A stretch of 7,754 nucleotides of DNA from Candidatus Heimdallarchaeota archaeon (GTDB lineage Archaea > Asgardarchaeota > Heimdallarchaeia > Heimdallarchaeales > Kariarchaeaceae): the NCBI GenBank assembly GCA_021399405.1, contig JAAFKL010000002.1, positions 1 through 7,754 on the forward strand, written 5' to 3'. Position 1 is the stretch's first letter. Every line of letters starts with the position of its first letter. Under the pieces are notes generated by a model. That model was not told the origin of the DNA. It did no database searches and saw only the letters and a list, made by a program, of their open reading frames with translations. Position numbers and translations under genes: made by a program. This document shows positions 4,300-7,754 of the stretch, in pieces.

Positions 4300-7268
4300 T
4301 ACAGGATAGGTTCTGGTCTTTCGAATATGAAACTCCAGAGTATCTTAAAAAATCCTCGAGGGTCATTCCGGAATGGGAGATTCCATTTGATCTAAAGACA
4401 ATGGGTGAGATTGACCTCTTCAAAGATCACCCCTCCTTCCCATATTTCAGGGATAAATGGATCATGATATGGAGACAGGTATACGAGAGGGAAAAAGAGA
4501 AATTCCCCCATGGTTTCTGGGCTGTCCGGGAGTATAATGAGAGTGGTTATCTCAATGGATACCTGAGAGCACTGGTCATCTCGAAATATCTCTTGGATAA
4601 ACATCTCAAAGATCCACTGACTCTTAGAAACTCATTTTTCTACAAGTATAAGCTGGCAACTCCACTAAAAAACTTCTTCAGGGATAATAAGGTGTTGATA
4701 GTCATGATGCTATATCCTGGGAAGTACAACACCTGGGATTTCAAATTCATACCCAGATATACTTTTAACCCAGATCACACGGGTATGACACATACTTCAA
4801 GAAAAATGCTTGAGACCATGTTGAAAAATATGCTAGAAAAGACTCTTGGAGAGGCATTGAGAAGGAAAAATCTCAGGGAGAAAATTAATCTGAATTTTCC
4901 AGATGATGTGATCTGCCTGACTTGGAATGATATTAATGATGTTCACGGTTTGGAAAAGGATTTCAAAAATATAATGGACCTACTAAAATATGTGTTTGGG
5001 GATCGCTTCAACCCCGTCTATCGGCCCAGGATGCCTAAAATGGATAAAGCGAAATTCCGGAAGGCAGGTAGAGAGGAGATTTATAATGTGCTGCTCAATG
5101 ACTTTGATCAATCTGGTGAGGAAAATCTGAAAGAATACATATACTCGATTTTCAATTCTGATTGGTACAGAGAGAAAGGATTTTTTAGATTTATGACATC
5201 TCATACCAATGGATTATTAATTGACATTTTCAAAAACAAGAAGGTGATACTAGAACCCTTATTTTTCAGGAATAAGCCCTTATTTTGGTTCAAGGATGAA
5301 GATGGGAAGATAAATTTTGAAATTATCAGGGAGTATCTATATCTGATTGCTAGCGAATTGGAGTATGATGACCCCAGAACCCAGTTTGAGGAAAGGGATC
5401 TGAGCCTCAGAGGAGGGACTAATCTAGTCAAATATTACAATCATGACTACTTCCCATCCAAAAATGAGTGGAAGGTAATATCGAATATTTACATGAATAG
5501 AGTAGAAAAAGGATTATTAATCAAGAAGAAGGAAATACTTCTTAAAACTGCACCAAAGGTAGGAACATCTGATTTTGTAATGGAAGGTAATAAATACCGA
5601 TGTCCGGTTTCATCTTGTGAATCCAAAATTATACTGAGACACAGAGCTAGACATTTGAGAGAGGTCCATTGGATTGATACCTGTATCAGTTGTGAATATT
5701 GTTCAGTTAGAGTTAATGATACAACAGAATTGGCAGATCATGTCCGTGATACACATAAAAATCTATTCAGATGCAAGAACACAGTTAATTGTGATTATGC
5801 TGCAGATAATATTTCAGCTGTTGAGATCCACATGCGTAGGAAGAAATGTGCATCGGTACTCGGATTGAAAGGCAAGTACCACTGTGATACAAATATGGAG
5901 GACCACCCCAGTAGATCAGTTTACAGAGCAGAAAGTCCAAAGGAATGGGAATGGCACCAAAAATTCTATCATGACAAAAATTATTTTGAAGGAGATCTCG
6001 ATATAACATATGAGAGGGTTGGTGCCTATGTGGCAGATGGTGGTGATGGTCTTGAAATAATAGATATCTCTGATCCAGAAAATCCAGTTGAAGTGGGAGA
6101 ATTCTATGATGACAGATCTGCATATTCAGTAGATGTTGAAGGTTCACTTGTTTTTGTGGCTGATGGAGAGTGGGTAGAGATTTTTGATGTCTCAGATAAA
6201 TCTGCACCAGTTAGGCTCGGTGATTATTATGATGAGGATTATGGAAATACGATGGATCTTGCAGTGAGTGGACCATATATTTATGCTTCAGATGGAACTG
6301 AAGTAATAGATATCTTAACCTGGATATCAAAACCTTCCAGTCCACTAAACCTGGAATTATTGGATAATCACGATAGTTCAGTGACAATCACTTGGGAAGC
6401 CTCATTATATGATGGTTCTGATTCATTGGAATATCGGGTTTATAGAGGTACTAGCATTGATAATTTATTGTTACTGACAACAGTGGGTGATTATTCATAC
6501 ACAGATGCCACAGTAACTAAGGGTACAGAGTATTTCTATGGCATATCTGCTTTAAACAGATTACATGAGAGTAATCTAACGGATGCAATCTCTGTAACTC
6601 CCACCTCTTCTGCAACTGCTCCACAGAATCTTATTTTGAACCTGGATACTGCTAATCATGTAGAAATAACTTGGGAAGCACCTATTGATAATGGTGGGCT
6701 ACCTAGTGCCGATTATATTGTTTATAGAGGTTCATCCGCAGATGTTTTGTCAGAGCTAACCACTGTTAATTCTACTCTGGAATATCTTGATAGTACAGTA
6801 GCCCCAGGAACTACTTATTTCTATGCTGTGAGTGCTGTCAATGATGTTGGTGAGGGTGATTTATCCTCTATAGAATCAATCAGTACCAATGATTACCCAG
6901 ATGCTCCTCATAATTTGACGTTGTTATACGAAAATGATAATGTCACAATTAGTTGGGACGCACCTCTTGATGATGGTGGTTCAGAAATTCTGAACTATAT
7001 CATCTACAGGGGATTATCCGCGGACAATTTAACTGAATTGATCACACTGTCAGGTTCTACCATTTCATACAATGATTCTACTGTCGAGAGTGAATTAACC
7101 TATTACTATGCAGCATCTGCAGTTAATGGTGTTGGTGAGGGAGATTTGACGACAGTTTTAGAAATTACTATTCCCGAAGCTGGATCCGCTGTCGTCATAA
7201 TTGTTGTTGTTGTAATAGTAGCAGGTGTTGCCACAGTAGTAGTCGTTAAGAAAAAAGGCTTAATTTAA
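4296..7268 (+). CDS. 990-residue chimera: unknown region, zinc fingers, LVIVD, three FN3, C-terminal membrane anchor
   Basis: Residues 1-430 form an unrecognised, probably globular region with no signal peptide. C2H2-type fingers follow: C436/C441/H453/H458, C466/C469/H482/H487, C493/C499/H512/C518 (last ligand Cys), and a degenerate C530/H537/H554/H559. From about 565 the character changes to two and a half LVIVD propeller blades (VGAYVADGGDGLEIIDIS; SLVFVADGEWVEIFDVS; a partial third at 660-679). Three fibronectin III domains follow at about 678-769, 771-864 and 865-961, then a transmembrane helix at 964-984 and KKKGLI. The C-terminal half carries several N-glycosylation sequons (N760, N825, N873, N882, N911, N926), as expected outside the cell. 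Zinc fingers belong inside, propeller and FN3 outside, and no export signal exists. A closed propeller needs more blades. The second half therefore looks like the 3' end of a surface-protein gene fused to a cytosolic gene, by rearrangement or misassembly. It starts in an ATGA overlap with the repeat protein. Confidence 0.85.
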   Translation: MIQDRFWSFEYETPEYLKKSSRVIPEWEIPFDLKTMGEIDLFKDHPSFPYFRDKWIMIWRQVYEREKEKFPHGFWAVREYNESGYLNGYLRALVISKYLLDKHLKDPLTLRNSFFYKYKLATPLKNFFRDNKVLIVMMLYPGKYNTWDFKFIPRYTFNPDHTGMTHTSRKMLETMLKNMLEKTLGEALRRKNLREKINLNFPDDVICLTWNDINDVHGLEKDFKNIMDLLKYVFGDRFNPVYRPRMPKMDKAKFRKAGREEIYNVLLNDFDQSGEENLKEYIYSIFNSDWYREKGFFRFMTSHTNGLLIDIFKNKKVILEPLFFRNKPLFWFKDEDGKINFEIIREYLYLIASELEYDDPRTQFEERDLSLRGGTNLVKYYNHDYFPSKNEWKVISNIYMNRVEKGLLIKKKEILLKTAPKVGTSDFVMEGNKYRCPVSSCESKIILRHRARHLREVHWIDTCISCEYCSVRVNDTTELADHVRDTHKNLFRCKNTVNCDYAADNISAVEIHMRRKKCASVLGLKGKYHCDTNMEDHPSRSVYRAESPKEWEWHQKFYHDKNYFEGDLDITYERVGAYVADGGDGLEIIDISDPENPVEVGEFYDDRSAYSVDVEGSLVFVADGEWVEIFDVSDKSAPVRLGDYYDEDYGNTMDLAVSGPYIYASDGTEVIDILTWISKPSSPLNLELLDNHDSSVTITWEASLYDGSDSLEYRVYRGTSIDNLLLLTTVGDYSYTDATVTKGTEYFYGISALNRLHESNLTDAISVTPTSSATAPQNLILNLDTANHVEITWEAPIDNGGLPSADYIVYRGSSADVLSELTTVNSTLEYLDSTVAPGTTYFYAVSAVNDVGEGDLSSIESISTNDYPDAPHNLTLLYENDNVTISWDAPLDDGGSEILNYIIYRGLSADNLTELITLSGSTISYNDSTVESELTYYYAASAVNGVGEGDLTTVLEITIPEAGSAVVIIVVVVIVAGVATVVVVKKKGLI
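7251..7256 (-). terminator. U-tract terminator for the zinc-ribbon gene
   Basis: The minus strand has six Ts in the context GCCTTTTTTCTTAA, about 22 bases past the zinc-ribbon stop. It lies inside the 3' end of the convergent 990-residue gene, in its KKK codons, so it could be incidental. Confidence 0.3.
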
Positions 7269-7277
7269 TGAAATAAT

Positions 7278-7481
7278 TTAGAAATCATCTGAGAGGAAAT
7301 AGAACGCATAGAATGCAATAAATATCACTAATCTGAAGGGGAATCGTCCCTTTTTCTTTGTTCCCGTTGTTCCCGTTGGTCCCCCAAATAATGATTTGTT
7401 ACCCTCATATCCACATGTCTGACAGAAAGGGTCATTGTAATTGGTGGGTGAATCACAATTCTTGCATAGTTGCTGGCTCAT
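7278..7481 (-). CDS. Small zinc-ribbon membrane protein, 67 residues
   Basis: The product has an N-terminal zinc ribbon, C6-x2-C9-x10-C20-x2-C23 (CKNC to CQTCG), a Gly/Thr-rich linker (GGPTGTTGT), a basic patch (KKKGR), and one short hydrophobic helix at about 48-63 ending LSDDF. This plan, a zinc ribbon tethered to the membrane through one helix, is common among small archaeal proteins of unknown role; the ribbon probably faces the cytoplasm given the KKK before the helix. I chose the ATG at 7481 because it places the ribbon at the N-terminus as usual. A longer in-frame start at 7544 adds 21 residues (MIYFIYFPKKN...) that look like untranslated AT-rich DNA overlapping the TATA region. No clear Shine-Dalgarno precedes either. 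It is convergent with the 990-residue gene, nine bases apart. Function unknown. Confidence 0.7.
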   Translation of the reverse strand: MSQQLCKNCDSPTNYNDPFCQTCGYEGNKSLFGGPTGTTGTKKKGRFPFRLVIFIAFYAFYFLSDDF

Positions 7482-7524
7482 AACTTGTTGAAATCCGGTA
7501 TCTATTTTAATATTTTTTTTTGGG

Positions 7525-7536
7525 AAATAAATAAAG
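7525..7536 (-). promoter_or_regulatory. TATA box for the zinc-ribbon gene
   Basis: The minus strand reads CTTTATTTATTT. Its centre predicts a start near 7505 and a leader of about 24 bases before the ATG at 7481, supporting the shorter start. Confidence 0.35.
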
Positions 7537-7647
7537 TATATCATAATTTTACATGTTGAAAATTACAATAATTATTAGCTCGAATTTCATTCTTTCAAGT
7601 ATTAATATCCAATAATATTTTATCGACTGAATTACTTTAGGTTGATC

Positions 7648-7754
7648 ATGGAGATTTATAAGGAGTACCTAACACTGGCATGTAGAAAAAAGGTACCTTC
7701 GCTGGCATATGGCAATTTGTATTACATTATTTTTCATTTTCAGTACTTTATATA
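7648..7754 (+). CDS. Partial gene running off the window end
   Basis: From the ATG at 7648 the frame is open for 35 codons to the window edge, beginning MEIYKEYLTLACRKKVPSLA and becoming aromatic and hydrophobic (YYIIFHFQYFI). AGGTTGATC just before the ATG resembles a ribosome binding site with one extra base. A TATA-like AATATTTTAT at 7614-7623 would give an almost leaderless transcript. Too little is visible to name a family; an open frame of this length can occur by chance. Confidence 0.4.
   Translation, partial: MEIYKEYLTLACRKKVPSLAYGNLYYIIFHFQYFI

Noticed and set aside
5785..6207. Minus-strand frame of 140 codons rich in His, Gln and Leu
   Set aside because: Antisense of the Asp- and Gly-rich LVIVD region, whose GAT/GGT codons avoid stops on the other strand; the composition is that of an antisense artefact.
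1..7754. CRISPR array, insertion sequence with terminal inverted repeats, tRNA or rRNA
   Set aside because: No regularly spaced direct repeats, no transposase-like protein and no structured RNA pattern was seen on either strand.

Overview
The window looks archaeal. Genes are preceded by TTTAAATA/TTTATA-type TATA boxes about 40-45 bases before the start codon. Several starts have Shine-Dalgarno sequences matching the archaeal 16S tail (AGGTGAT, GAGG, GGAG), and one minus-strand gene appears leaderless. The LVIVD/fibronectin-III surface module ending in a transmembrane helix plus KKK resembles cell-surface proteins common in Asgard (Lokiarchaeia-like) archaea. That assignment is inference; there is no rRNA or marker gene here. 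Non-coding DNA is very AT-rich, genes less so.

Layout. Bases 1-30 may hold the first codons of a minus-strand gene that leaves the window. Bases 266-510 (minus) encode two tandem, paralogous 38-residue peptides, each a signal-peptide-like hydrophobic segment followed by the identical tail PGEGGTTDNIWPE. Bases 511-877 are non-coding and carry the likely peptide promoter and a U-tract terminator for the gene upstream. On the minus strand, 878-1750 encodes an unrecognised helical protein with a faint two-cyclin-fold look, and 1797-2219 encodes a four-helix membrane protein with a GTG start. A divergent promoter region (2220-2433) separates these from the plus-strand genes.

Plus strand. 2434-2916 encodes a second four-helix membrane protein, probably cut short by a one-base frameshift: a coherent reading frame continues to 3149. 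3130-4299 encodes five copies of a repeat resembling the homing-endonuclease-associated repeat, with no nuclease domain. It overlaps by ATGA the 990-residue gene at 4296-7268. That protein joins an unknown N-terminal region and a zinc-finger cluster to an incomplete LVIVD propeller, three FN3 domains and a C-terminal membrane anchor. A small zinc-ribbon membrane protein lies convergent at 7278-7481, and a plus-strand gene probably begins at 7648 and runs off the end.

How they may work together. The repeat protein and the zinc-finger protein are translationally coupled and both look like nucleic-acid binders, so they probably form one functional unit, perhaps of mobile-element origin. The surface half of the 990-residue protein looks like the 3' end of another gene fused to it. 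The two peptides are the best candidate for something undescribed: a secreted signal, a bacteriocin-like peptide, or a small membrane toxin.
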